Of a stretch of DNA of 64,000 nucleotides, positions 48,201 to 56,931 are shown piece after piece. Under the pieces are notes generated by a model, which saw nothing but the letters and a program-made list of their open reading frames with translations, searched no databases and was not told the DNA's origin. This DNA is from Constrictibacter sp. MBR-5. Its GTDB lineage: Bacteria > Pseudomonadota > Alphaproteobacteria > JAJUGE01. Positions within the stretch are counted from its first letter, which is position 1, and each line of letters begins with the position of its first letter. The stretch is from positions 124,001 through 188,000 of the forward strand of contig NZ_JBEPTK010000002.1 in assembly GCF_040549485.1 (NCBI RefSeq), read 5' to 3'. The position numbers and the translations under genes were made by a program.

Positions 48201-48261
48201 CCGCCGCGCTCCACAGTCCGGCCGTGACGGCGGCGGACATGATGATAGACAACCGTCCCAT
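45220..48261 (-). CDS. Large secreted protein with internally duplicated domain
   Basis: A 1,013-residue protein from the ATG at 48261 (GGGGG lies six bases upstream), with a signal peptide (GRLSIIMSAAVTAGLWSAAAAA). A proline-rich stretch is followed by a domain of about 190 residues present twice: DAYGGWAAKNEFDRAAVQQR with LYPVTLGEYDGSRFPV, and QYFDTSSRWITRNELELARL with LWPMQLGTYDGDSFPL. A weaker third copy may follow. A charged coiled coil (AAKQEQEKRDRAVRQEQERQ) leads to a C-terminal domain beginning YDILGIKLGMTPERAEEI, a pattern seen at the ends of other secreted proteins. Family and role unknown; it is periplasmic or exported. Confidence 0.82.
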   Translation of the reverse strand: MGRLSIIMSAAVTAGLWSAAAAASDNRGAAADQRPYQQISEQRRADVAPQLRQETQHPAPPRRQIRWHEPPRAPAALAPSPLVPPPAPLRLDGPRAAAYSPRSLVIDLSRNAQEGEAIRMIADMLLGMDIEQTKAEFIRVPSLVRSYGRAHGVDTSAYLDAYGGWAAKNEFDRAAVQQRFFAQVLEPRLRHARKPPLEVTILYPVTLGEYDGSRFPVAATTSRKNDYDTSIGVPGLNKSVILDLPGRMPEFLPMDQQSARTLIAEIRNRRLYLSAAVRMTGIGTDRYGRPSMKGEVVDAAFYRDQAHGRFVAAVGAPAPPDMTFKIPPAGNLVLPIGVAGDGTNAQKMLAMLAIRENGFSGRMGGNNEAAFTRAFAPAPLYEQYFDTSSRWITRNELELARLRQRFQTDVVQPVIGQAPKLPVEMSFLWPMQLGTYDGDSFPLSFNGRGFTTTIRLSNFGYHELRIGLLGSPPADLPMPPPQAEALLATAGNRAVYLRVDALLTHMHGDLLTGRIRRATLFADIETTRPVASFDDFNDVRPAMLGHGDRLEPHGPLSLTPETLDLLTLRNAPQALDEERWTAWLNRRLQVEQTVGRADADASDDPWGPFFPVAFSQREVTQQTRDAFRSWSLARAAGLPDRYRLRQELFVEAGKPSPVFQAARSGEILVPLGRQIAPCKPVMRLPKEAGLFTVDLTEQQLGQRSSALRLTGEYDLVGYQFDQGKCTLEMRPVRVVAATAEGDALATIEMGRAEIAAIEAKRQAAEEATAADAAKQEQEKRDRAVRQEQERQREQEAQRRALAEASEAAGARYDILGIKLGMTPERAEEIAREHLGDVVALADPEMGSDPSKTQFDHGRLFVQAETGEQIGLYLVDGAVAGVFRHLDLAGKSITYGDLNTLLYEKYGEPTLGRDRKSGWIPGSTDARGCAYGVVLSGNASWTDETGKRVQSIRQNDRLISLYGIRPFSIDCGVILTNDISAEGPDRPARSVDTLLLDTRRRTQPNRSADAEVKF

Positions 48262-48403
48262 CGATGCCCCCATCTCTGGATGACGACCAGCGTAGGGGAC
48301 CGATTTTCTTCGATCAACACTGTGCGATCGGGGAGAGGTATACTTTAGGCGTAAGTCGAATGCCGGATCTTGACTGGAATCATCAGCGTGGACGCGCCGC
48401 CGC

Positions 48404-50568
<2,165 letters not shown>

Positions 50569-50654
50569 GAGCCGCCGGCGGGGAAGGGCGGAGGTTACAT
50601 AGGCCGGCGGAGCGCGGTTCGCGAGCGGTCGGTTAGCCGGGTTTCAGTCCGCTG

Positions 50655-50693
50655 CCGGCCGGCCCCGGCTGACTGGGGCAGCCGGGGGCCGGC
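50655..50693 (-). terminator. GC-rich hairpin downstream of the microprotein operon
   Basis: The inverted repeat GGCCCCGGCTG / CAGCCGGGGGCC (one bulged base) with a seven-base loop, extended by flanking GCCGGC arms, forms a strong stem of more than 10 bp. It has no T-run, so it may act as a terminator or a transcript-stabilising structure. Confidence 0.45.
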
Positions 50694-50707
50694 GCTGGCG
50701 ATGGGAC

Positions 50708-50739
50708 GGACGGGCCGGCGAACTTCGCGCGGCCCGTCC
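50708..50739 (-). terminator. Second hairpin, just after the microprotein stop
   Basis: A perfect nine-base-pair inverted repeat (GGACGGGCC / GGCCCGTCC) with a 14-base loop lies nine bases beyond the stop of the 24-residue gene at 50748. Confidence 0.5.
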
Positions 50740-50747
50740 AGTGGCGC

Positions 50748-50822
50748 CTACAAGAGGATCGCGACGATGATGATGACGATCAGCGGCGCGCCGAGCAGCC
50801 AGGCGAGGAGGGCGGGCACCAT
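50748..50822 (-). CDS. 24-residue hydrophobic microprotein A
   Basis: The frame encodes MVPALLAWLLGAPLIVIIIV and AILL (24 residues), a single membrane helix. GGGAG lies eight bases before the ATG. It follows the 295-residue membrane protein by 30 bases on the same strand and precedes a strong hairpin. It is too short for standard gene finders; the position, ribosome-binding site and hydrophobicity support it. Function unknown; it may be a regulator of the neighbouring membrane protein. Confidence 0.65.
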   Translation of the reverse strand: MVPALLAWLLGAPLIVIIIVAILL

Positions 50823-50852
50823 GGGTTTTCTCCCGGTTCGGTTCGGATCGGC

Positions 50853-51740
50853 TCAGCGACGGCGGGTCGCCGCGACGTAGCGGAAGGCGACGTTGTTGTC
50901 GCGGTGGTTTCCGCCCATCACGGCGGCGAAATAGGCCGCGCCGGCACTGACCAGCATGGTGGCGGCGAGGACGAAGGCGGCGATGACGCCGGCGACCCGC
51001 GCACGCTCGGCGGCTTCGACGGCGGCCTGGCGGGCCTGCTCCAGGTCGGCGAGGACTTCGTCGATGCGGGCCTCGACTTGGGCGGGGTCGGTTCCGGTCT
51101 GGGACGCGGCGAGCTGGACCAGATAGGCGCGGTCCTCGGCGGAGACTTCGCCCTCGGCGACGCTGCGGGCGAGGATGGTCGCGACCTCGTCGCGGGTCTC
51201 GGGCGGGACGTCGACGCCGCGCAGCATGCGGTCGGTGAAATAGTCGCCGCTTTCGGCCATGACGCTGGCGGCACCGCCGGCGGCCGCACCCGTGGCGGAG
51301 GCGGTGATGCCGAGGGCGCTGCCGAGGCCGGCCGTCGCCATGAAGATGGCGAAGAGCGCGCCCGTCGCCCAGACCATGACGCCGTGTGCGCCGTCACGCG
51401 TGTCGGACTCGTCCTCCGTCGCGTCGCCGAAGCGGCGGCGCATGCGGCCGGCGAGATAGCCGCCGGCACTGAAGCTGGAGACGGTCACCCAGACGAACCA
51501 GATGCCGGCGGCGATGGTCAGCCAGCGCAGCGACACGCCTTCGTCGGCCTCGAGGGAGGTCATCGACAGGCCGATGCCGGAGCCGAAGGTGAACAGGACG
51601 AAGGAGATCGTCGAGGCGAGGACCGCGCCGGCGATGATCGCCGGCCAGTCGATGTAGGACCCGTCATGGGACGCGGCGGGCAGTGCGGCAGTGGCATTGC
51701 CGGTGGTCGGGCTGCCGGGGGTGGGGCTTACCGTGGCCAT
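50853..51740 (-). CDS. Membrane protein with four or more helices, unknown function
   Basis: A 295-residue inner-membrane protein. Hydrophobic segments include WPAIIAGAVLASTISFVLF (about residues 32-50), one near 75-95 and one near 125-150. A charged helical region with an alanine-rich coiled coil (about 200-245, EQARQAAVEAAERAR) follows, then a final helix pair. I choose ATG at 51740 because GGAGG precedes it by six bases; one codon upstream is a TTG. No known family; it resembles alphaproteobacterial proteins of unknown function. It is flanked on the same strand by two 24-residue microproteins. Confidence 0.82.
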   Translation of the reverse strand: MATVSPTPGSPTTGNATAALPAASHDGSYIDWPAIIAGAVLASTISFVLFTFGSGIGLSMTSLEADEGVSLRWLTIAAGIWFVWVTVSSFSAGGYLAGRMRRRFGDATEDESDTRDGAHGVMVWATGALFAIFMATAGLGSALGITASATGAAAGGAASVMAESGDYFTDRMLRGVDVPPETRDEVATILARSVAEGEVSAEDRAYLVQLAASQTGTDPAQVEARIDEVLADLEQARQAAVEAAERARVAGVIAAFVLAATMLVSAGAAYFAAVMGGNHRDNNVAFRYVAATRRR

Positions 51741-51780
51741 CAAGATCCTCCTCGAAAGGGGCAGGCGTTACGGCCGGGGA

Positions 51781-51855
51781 TCAGGCCAGGCCGATGAACG
51801 ACAGGATGAAGAGGACGACGACGACGACGCCGATGATGTAGAAGATGCTGCTCAT
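51781..51855 (-). CDS. 24-residue hydrophobic microprotein B
   Basis: The frame encodes MSSIFYIIGVVVVVLFILSF and IGLA (24 residues), one membrane helix. It has a GGGGGAA ribosome-binding site in front of the ATG. It is the first gene of a likely operon with the larger membrane protein, 40 bases downstream. Very short membrane proteins of this type are recurrent in alphaproteobacteria but their function is unknown. Confidence 0.7.
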   Translation of the reverse strand: MSSIFYIIGVVVVVLFILSFIGLA

Positions 51856-52041
51856 ATCGTTCCCCCATTCTTTCACGCGCCGGCCGCGGCGGGATGCGGC
51901 ACCGGCGCGGCGCGGTGGTGCGGAAGCGGATCCTCCGCAGTCGTCCGCGATAAACCGGCGCGCGCACAAAGGTTCCGGAAGCATCCGCGAAGGAGCGCCC
52001 GGCGGCGAGGGGAATGGGGATGAGCGGGCGGTGCCGGCGGG

Positions 52042-52761
52042 CTACGAGACGGCCGCGCCCATCGCTGCGGCCAGCTCCCCGAAATCCTTCACGATCAGGT
52101 CGGGCTGGTGCGGGGTCTCGCCGAAGGGTCGACGGCGGCGGTCGATGAAGGCGGTCCGCATGCCGTAGGACTTGGCGCCGACGCAGTCGAAGGCGTGGTT
52201 GGCGACGAACAGGCAGGACGAGCGGTCGAGGCCGACGATCTCCTCGGCCTTGGCGTAGGTCTTCCAGTGCGGCTTGAAATAGCCGGCCTCCTGGACAGAG
52301 ATGACGTGGTCGAAGGGGAAGCCGATATGCGGCCCCGCGGCCTCCAGCATGTCGCGGTCGCCGTTGGACAGGATGACGAGCCGGTAGCCCGCGCCGCGCA
52401 GGCGATGAAGCGCGTCGATAACGTCGGGAAAAGGCTTCAGCGTCTCGATCTGCGCCACCAGCCAGCGCACCTCGTCCTGGGTGTAGGCGAGGCCGGCCCG
52501 GTCCATGACGTGCGAGACGGCGCGGTGGCCGATCTGCCGGTAGGGCGTGTGGCCGCGGTCGCAGAGCGCGTCGATCATCGAGTTCTCGTAGTGGGTGCGG
52601 CGCCACCAGGTGACGAACTGGTGCGGATCGCCGTCCCAGCCCTTGTCTCGCAGGAAGGGCGTCACGGCCTCGGTGAGGCCGCCCTGCATGTCGACGATCG
52701 TGCCGTACTGGTCGAAGACGAGCGCCTTCACCTCGCGCTGCAGGACTTCGGGACGTTCCAT
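52042..52761 (-). CDS. HAD-superfamily hydrolase, haloacid dehalogenase type II-like
   Basis: A 239-residue HAD-type hydrolase. Motif I is VFDQYGTIVD (nucleophile Asp17, DxYGT as in type II dehalogenases), motif II LVILSNGD, motif III the Lys of GYFKPHWKTY, and motif IV ANHAFDCVGAK. The substrate cannot be told from the sequence; true 2-haloacid dehalogenases are one option. It lies 91 bases downstream of the rutA-like gene on the same strand, so it may be co-transcribed with it. Confidence 0.88.
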   Translation of the reverse strand: MERPEVLQREVKALVFDQYGTIVDMQGGLTEAVTPFLRDKGWDGDPHQFVTWWRRTHYENSMIDALCDRGHTPYRQIGHRAVSHVMDRAGLAYTQDEVRWLVAQIETLKPFPDVIDALHRLRGAGYRLVILSNGDRDMLEAAGPHIGFPFDHVISVQEAGYFKPHWKTYAKAEEIVGLDRSSCLFVANHAFDCVGAKSYGMRTAFIDRRRRPFGETPHQPDLIVKDFGELAAAMGAAVS

Positions 52762-52852
52762 CCGCCGCTCCTCCCTCGATTGTTCTCGGCCATCTTGGGG
52801 CGGCGGCCCGGTGGCGGCAATCGGGCCGCTACCGGCAACCGGAGGGACAGCG

Positions 52853-53941
52853 TCAGGCGGCCAGTGCCGCCAGCTTCGCCTTGCGCGACTGCATCAGGGG
52901 CTGGATGCGGGTGCCGAAGTTCTCGACGCCCGAGACGAACTCGTCGAAGGTCAGCATGACGCCCTGGACGCCGGGGACCGTGGCGACCTCGTCGAGCATG
53001 CGCGCGATGCTCTCGTAGGAGCCGACGAGGACACCCTGGTTGGTCGGGACGTTCGGGTTGCCGGTCAGCTTGCGCACGTTGACGGTGGCGAACGGGTCCT
53101 TGGTCGGGTCGGCGCCGGCCTGGGCGCTACGCCAGGCGAGGGCCTCCAGGTCGACGCCGGACTTGTAGAGCTCCCACTTGGCCCAGGCGGCCTCGTCGGT
53201 CTCATCGGCGATGACCATCATCATGACGAGGGCGCCGACGTTGCGGCCGGTGCGCTCGGTCTCGGCGACCAAGCGGCTGACGCTGGGCGCGAACTTGGTC
53301 GGCTCGTTGACGCCGTAGCTGGTCATGAAATTGTAGTCGCCGTATTCGGCGGCGAACCTCGTGCCCTTGTCGCTCTGCGCGGCACAGATGATCTCGACCG
53401 GCTTCTCCGGCTGCGGCAGCAGGCGGCAGTCGTCCATCTGGAAGTAGGTGCCCTTGAAGTCCGATTTTCCGGTCGCCCAGAGTTCGCGCATGATGTGCAC
53501 GTATTCGGTGCAGTAGGCGTAGCGGTCGGCGAAGAAGACCTCGCCCGGCCAGATGCCCATCTGCTCGTACTCCGCCTTCTGCCAGCCGGAGACGATGTTG
53601 AGGCCGAAGCGGCCGTGCGAGATGGAGTCGATCGTCACCGCCATGCGCGCCGCGAAGGCTGGCGGCACGGTCAGCACAGCGACCGAGGCGAAGATCTTGA
53701 TGCGGTTGGTGACGGCGGCGAGGCCGGCCATCAGCGTGAAGGATTCGAGGTTAAAGTCCCAGTAGCGAGACGGCCCGCCATAGCCGCGCAGCTTGATCAT
53801 CGAGAGGGCGAAGTCGAAGCCGTAGCCCTCGGCCTTCTGGACGATCTCCTTGTTGAGATCGAAGGTCGGCAGGTATTGCGGCGACGTGGTGGAGATCAGC
53901 CAGCCGTTGTTGCCGATCGGGATGAAGACGCCGACGTCCAT
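52853..53941 (-). CDS. rutA: RutA-type pyrimidine monooxygenase, copy 1
   Basis: A 362-residue flavin-dependent (LLM class) monooxygenase. It closely follows RutA, for example [18 protein letters not shown], then [20 protein letters not shown] and [20 protein letters not shown], including the FMN-site region [10 protein letters not shown]. RutA opens the uracil ring using reduced FMN and oxygen, the first step of the Rut pathway that releases pyrimidine nitrogen. The other rut genes (rutB-G) are not in the window. A second copy (about 80 percent identical by eye) is encoded at 60131-61216. A near-perfect sigma-54 promoter precedes the gene. Confidence 0.93.
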   Translation of the reverse strand: MDVGVFIPIGNNGWLISTTSPQYLPTFDLNKEIVQKAEGYGFDFALSMIKLRGYGGPSRYWDFNLESFTLMAGLAAVTNRIKIFASVAVLTVPPAFAARMAVTIDSISHGRFGLNIVSGWQKAEYEQMGIWPGEVFFADRYAYCTEYVHIMRELWATGKSDFKGTYFQMDDCRLLPQPEKPVEIICAAQSDKGTRFAAEYGDYNFMTSYGVNEPTKFAPSVSRLVAETERTGRNVGALVMMMVIADETDEAAWAKWELYKSGVDLEALAWRSAQAGADPTKDPFATVNVRKLTGNPNVPTNQGVLVGSYESIARMLDEVATVPGVQGVMLTFDEFVSGVENFGTRIQPLMQSRKAKLAALAA

Positions 53942-53983
53942 GGGATGAGGCCTCGCAGGGTGCGGGATGCGTGGCCGGTACGG

Positions 53984-53999
53984 AGCAATCGGCGTGCCA
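53984..53999 (-). promoter_or_regulatory. Sigma-54 (-24/-12) promoter of rutA copy 1
   Basis: On the minus strand the sequence TGGCACGCCGATTGCT matches the sigma-54 consensus (TGGCACG, four bases, TTGCW) without mismatch. It ends 43 bases before the rutA start. The same element stands before copy 2. In E. coli the rut operon is under nitrogen (NtrC) control, so nitrogen regulation is expected here too. Confidence 0.92.
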
Positions 54000-54031
54000 G
54001 GGGCGCCGGGGTTGGGGTCGGCGCCGTGCCG

Positions 54032-54295
54032 TCAGTGCTGGCGGGCGCGGATGAGGAGGCCGGTGATGGTCGTCTCGCCGAGGAGCTTGCAGGCTTCCAG
54101 GCGGTGCAGGCCCTCGATCAGGACGAACCGCTCGCCGTCGGCCCGGACCAGGATGGCCGACTGCTGGCCCTCCTCGAGGATGCTCTCGGCGAGCTTCTCG
54201 ACCTTCGCCGGGTCGAGGGTGCCGCGCAGCTTCGCGGGCACGTAGATGTTCGCGATCGGAAAGGACCGCTCCTTCATCATCGGCGCCGTCTCCAT
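54032..54295 (-). CDS. Small ParB/Srx-like nuclease-domain protein
   Basis: An 87-residue protein consisting of little more than a ParB N-terminal-type domain (LDPAKVEKLAESILEEGQQS, AILVRADGERFVLIEGLHRL, EACKLLGETTI). The GLHRLEA motif replaces the usual GExRxxA. It lacks a DNA-binding HTH and centromere domain, so it is not a partition protein. It lies on the same strand between the precursor-like gene and rutA copy 1. Its role is unknown. Confidence 0.8.
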   Translation of the reverse strand: METAPMMKERSFPIANIYVPAKLRGTLDPAKVEKLAESILEEGQQSAILVRADGERFVLIEGLHRLEACKLLGETTITGLLIRARQH

Positions 54296-54323
54296 GAAGC
54301 CGCGGGTCGACGCAGCGTGACAC

Positions 54324-54355
54324 GAAGGCGGCGTGGCTGTCCATGCGCCGCCTTC
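54324..54355 (-). terminator. Perfect inverted repeat after precursor gene 1
   Basis: GAAGGCGGCG and CGCCGCCTTC form a perfect ten-base-pair stem with a 12-base loop, in the gap between precursor gene 1 and the ParB-like gene. It could end or stabilise the precursor transcript. There is no T-run. Confidence 0.55.
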
Positions 54356-54445
54356 GGCGCCGGAGACTTCATGCAGGGGATGAATGGCCGATGGAGTGAT
54401 CCTCAGAGACCGTTCGACCGGATCATGTCCTGCCGCAACGCCCGG

Positions 54446-54613
54446 TCAGGACCCAGGCTTCAGAAAATTGGTTCCCTCCATGCCCGAGGTGCCAGCGCCC
54501 TCGGTGACGGCGCTGACGTCCGCATCCTCGATGGTCGGCGTCTGCCATGCCTTACGGGTGCTGGGCACCGGACCATCGCCGGAGACCGAGGTCGAAGCGG
54601 GAGACCTGTTCAC
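54446..54613 (-). CDS. Candidate lasso-peptide precursor 1
   Basis: A 55-residue frame starting with GTG at 54613, with GGAG seven bases upstream. The leader contains STRKAWQTPTIED: Trp at -16 and Pro at -13 relative to the proposed core fit the YxxP-type motif bound by lasso B1 proteins. Thr at -2 (VTE) is the residue conserved before lasso cores. The proposed core, GAGTSGMEGTNFLKPGS, has Gly1 and Glu8, enough for an eight-residue macrolactam, a nine-residue tail and a terminal Ser. The gene is divergent from the HprK-like gene by 192 bases. Nothing shows directly that the product is a lasso peptide. Confidence 0.75.
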   Translation of the reverse strand: MNRSPASTSVSGDGPVPSTRKAWQTPTIEDADVSAVTEGAGTSGMEGTNFLKPGS

Positions 54614-54692
54614 GATTGCACTCCGGTTTCGGTAGAGCCGTACGAGCGCACTATTGCCGATGGTGGACGTCGCCAGCAAGACCCACGCGAGT

Positions 54693-54720
54693 TGTCTGCA
54701 GCCTAGGCTGCATGTAGACA
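54693..54720. promoter_or_regulatory. Long palindrome in the divergent precursor/kinase promoter region
   Basis: GCAGCCTAGGCTGC is a perfect 14-base palindrome (54698-54711), flanked by TGTCT on the left and AGACA on the right, which extend the dyad. It lies midway between the precursor gene and the kinase operon, where a regulator site or a transcript hairpin controlling both would be expected. No regulator gene is adjacent. Confidence 0.55.
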
Positions 54721-54805
54721 GACCCGATCGCGCAGCTGCTCGCAACTGCCGTGTCTTGATGTCCCGAGGAAGATCCCATCCGGCTTCCCCGACCAGAAGG
54801 TATGC

Positions 54806-55750
54806 ATGAGCGAGAGCGTACCCCGTCCGCCCCTTCAATATCGTATGTGCGGGTTGAAAGTGGCATCCGAGGTGGTTCTGCCGATGCGAACCCCCCTGGA
54901 TCCGCATACGGACCGTTCCCCCGACGTCATCATGGCACTTGGCGAGGTTCCGCAGCGGATCGAGAACGCAAGACACCAGGCGGCGTTGTGGTCGGCGGAT
55001 GAAACCCGCTTCCTGCTCACCTTGCCGGGGATCGGCGGCTTCATGGCGGAGGAGGGGCGTCGCTTGACGCTGCAGCCCGCCCCCGGCGTCGCCGTGGACG
55101 ACATTCTGGTCTTCGCCACCGGGACGGCCCTGGCCGCGATCCTCTATCAGCGCGGGGCCCTGCTCCTGCACGCATCGGTCGTCGTCCACGAAGGACGTGC
55201 CTTCGCCTTCTGCGGATCCAGCGGCGCCGGAAAATCCACCCTCGCCGGCGCCCTCTGCCGAGCCGGCTGCCGGCTCCTGGCGGACGATCTGTGCTCGGTC
55301 GAACAGGCCGAGGGAGGCGCCCCGACGGTCCAGCCCGACGGGCGGGTACTGCGCCTCTATCCGGACAGCATCGAACAGGTGGGGCTGCAGCGAGCGGTCG
55401 GGTCCAAGGTGCGCCAGCAGGTCGAAAAGTTCCACGTGACCGCCCCGGCAAGCGACGCCGACGGTGACGCGGGCGTGCCTCTGGCGGCAGTCTATGTGCT
55501 CGCCGACGCCAACTCGGCGTACCCGGCCGGAATCACCCGCCTGTCGCCACTCGATGCGGTACACGTCCTCCTGCGCCAATCCTATCGGCGGCGGCTGGCC
55601 CTCGCCTACGCCCGGCAGGGTCGGCCGCCGGCGCGCATGGCGGCGCTCCTGTCGCATGCTCCGGTCTATCGCCTGCACCGGCCGCGGGACTTCGCGAAAC
55701 TCGACGATACGGTGGCGCGGCTGACGGCCCATTGGGACGCTTCGACCTGA
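54806..55750 (+). CDS. HprK-like serine kinase of the RiPP locus
   Basis: A 314-residue protein with an HPr kinase-type P-loop domain: LLLHASVV (120-127), Walker A GSSGAGKST (137-145), then ADDLCSV with Asp160-Asp161. HprK-like proteins encoded in lasso clusters phosphorylate the C-terminal serine of the peptide (paeninodin-type kinases). Both candidate precursors here end in Ser. The remaining N-terminal 110 residues have no clear match. It is the first gene of a five-gene run. The stop is followed by the sulfotransferase after ten bases. Confidence 0.85.
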   Translation: MSESVPRPPLQYRMCGLKVASEVVLPMRTPLDPHTDRSPDVIMALGEVPQRIENARHQAALWSADETRFLLTLPGIGGFMAEEGRRLTLQPAPGVAVDDILVFATGTALAAILYQRGALLLHASVVVHEGRAFAFCGSSGAGKSTLAGALCRAGCRLLADDLCSVEQAEGGAPTVQPDGRVLRLYPDSIEQVGLQRAVGSKVRQQVEKFHVTAPASDADGDAGVPLAAVYVLADANSAYPAGITRLSPLDAVHVLLRQSYRRRLALAYARQGRPPARMAALLSHAPVYRLHRPRDFAKLDDTVARLTAHWDAST

Positions 55751-55760
55751 GGAGGAACGG

Positions 55761-56597
55761 GTGGCCTTCTTCCCTCCGGGCCTCGTCTGGCTCGCCTCCT
55801 ACCCGAAGTCCGGCAATACCTGGATGCGGGTACTCCTCTCCAATCTGCTGGCGGACGCGGCGGAACCGGCCAGCATCAACAACCTCTCGGCAGAAACCAC
55901 GCTCGGCAGCTGCTGGCGGTTCGGCGACGACATGCTCGTCGATGCCGACCTGTTCGACGGGGAGGAACTGGAGCGGATGCGGGCGCTCCACTGCGACTCC
56001 GTCGCGGCCGGCCTGACATCGCCCTTCTTCTGCAAGACGCACGAGCGGTTCGAGGGGCACGCCGGGACGCCTGTCCTGGGCACCGGTGCGCGTGCCGCCG
56101 TCTATATCGTCCGCGATCCCCGCGATGTCGCCATATCGCTGTCTCATCACGCCAGCGCGTCGCTGGACGAAGCGATCGCACTGATGGCCGATGAGAAGCG
56201 CGTGATCGGCGGCGGGTTGCAGGTCCTTCAACTGCTGGGCGATTGGCCGAGCCATGCCTCGGGATGGACCGAGCAGAGTCGCACGCCGATTAAGGTCGTT
56301 CGCTATGAAGACATGCACCGGGACGCATTCGGCACTTTCCAAAGTGTGATCGCCTTTCTGAACGGCCATGCGACGGAAGCGGAGATCCAGCGCGCCGTGG
56401 CCAACTCTCGACTGGAAGAACTGCAGCGACAGGAGACCGAGAAGGGCTTCCGCGAGCGCATGCAGGGCCAGGAGCGGTTCTTCCGGTCCGGCCGGACCGG
56501 GGAGTGGAAGGACGTGCTGACCCTTGGCCAGATCCGGACCATCGAGGAGCGTTTCGGGCCCGTCATGACGTGCTTCGGCTACCAGACGAACACCTGA
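55761..56597 (+). CDS. Sulfotransferase of the RiPP locus
   Basis: A 278-residue PAPS-dependent sulfotransferase. The 5'-phosphosulfate loop is YPKSGNTW (14-21) and the 3'-phosphate motif is YIVRDPRDVAISLSHH. The C-terminal part has GRTGEWKDVL, as in classic cytosolic sulfotransferases. It starts at GTG 55761 with GAGGAGGA directly upstream. In this context the substrate could be a tyrosine or hydroxyl group of the precursor peptide (Tyr5 in core 2, Thr/Ser in core 1); this is inference. Confidence 0.9.
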   Translation: MAFFPPGLVWLASYPKSGNTWMRVLLSNLLADAAEPASINNLSAETTLGSCWRFGDDMLVDADLFDGEELERMRALHCDSVAAGLTSPFFCKTHERFEGHAGTPVLGTGARAAVYIVRDPRDVAISLSHHASASLDEAIALMADEKRVIGGGLQVLQLLGDWPSHASGWTEQSRTPIKVVRYEDMHRDAFGTFQSVIAFLNGHATEAEIQRAVANSRLEELQRQETEKGFRERMQGQERFFRSGRTGEWKDVLTLGQIRTIEERFGPVMTCFGYQTNT

Positions 56598-56660
56598 CGA
56601 TCACTGCATAGGGTACCGGGGCCGAAAGAGGCTGCGGCAGGTTCCCGTCCAGGAGAAGAG

Positions 56661-56927
56661 ATGCACCAGCTGCTGCGCCGGGCCGATGACGTCTTCGAGG
56701 CATCGGTCGATGACGTCACCTTGCTGCTGAACGCCGACACCGGGCGCTATCACAGCCTGAACCCCGTCGCGGCCCGGATCTGGGACCTGCTCGCCGAACC
56801 CGTCGACGAGGCGGGGATCGTCGCCGGGCTCCTGGCGGAATTCGACGTTGCGCCGGATGCCTGCCGACAGGCGGTGTCGACCTTTCTCACCGGCTTGCGC
56901 GAGCGTGGTCTCGTGACCGAAGCGTGA
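56661..56927 (+). CDS. PqqD-like leader-binding protein (B1)
   Basis: An 88-residue PqqD-family (RRE) protein with the typical end-to-end pattern: VTLLLNADTGRYHSLNPVAA, RIWDLLAEPVDEAGIVAGL, then FLTGLRERGLV. Such proteins bind RiPP leader peptides and hand them to the processing enzymes. It has a CAGGAGA ribosome-binding site and is followed four bases later by the cyclase. Confidence 0.93.
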   Translation: MHQLLRRADDVFEASVDDVTLLLNADTGRYHSLNPVAARIWDLLAEPVDEAGIVAGLLAEFDVAPDACRQAVSTFLTGLRERGLVTEA

Positions 56928-56931
56928 TCCG

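Noticed and set aside
54384-54635. A plus-strand frame overlapping candidate precursor 1
   Set aside because: It is the shadow of the minus-strand precursor frame; it has no motif, while the minus frame has the leader, Thr -2 and acidic core residue.
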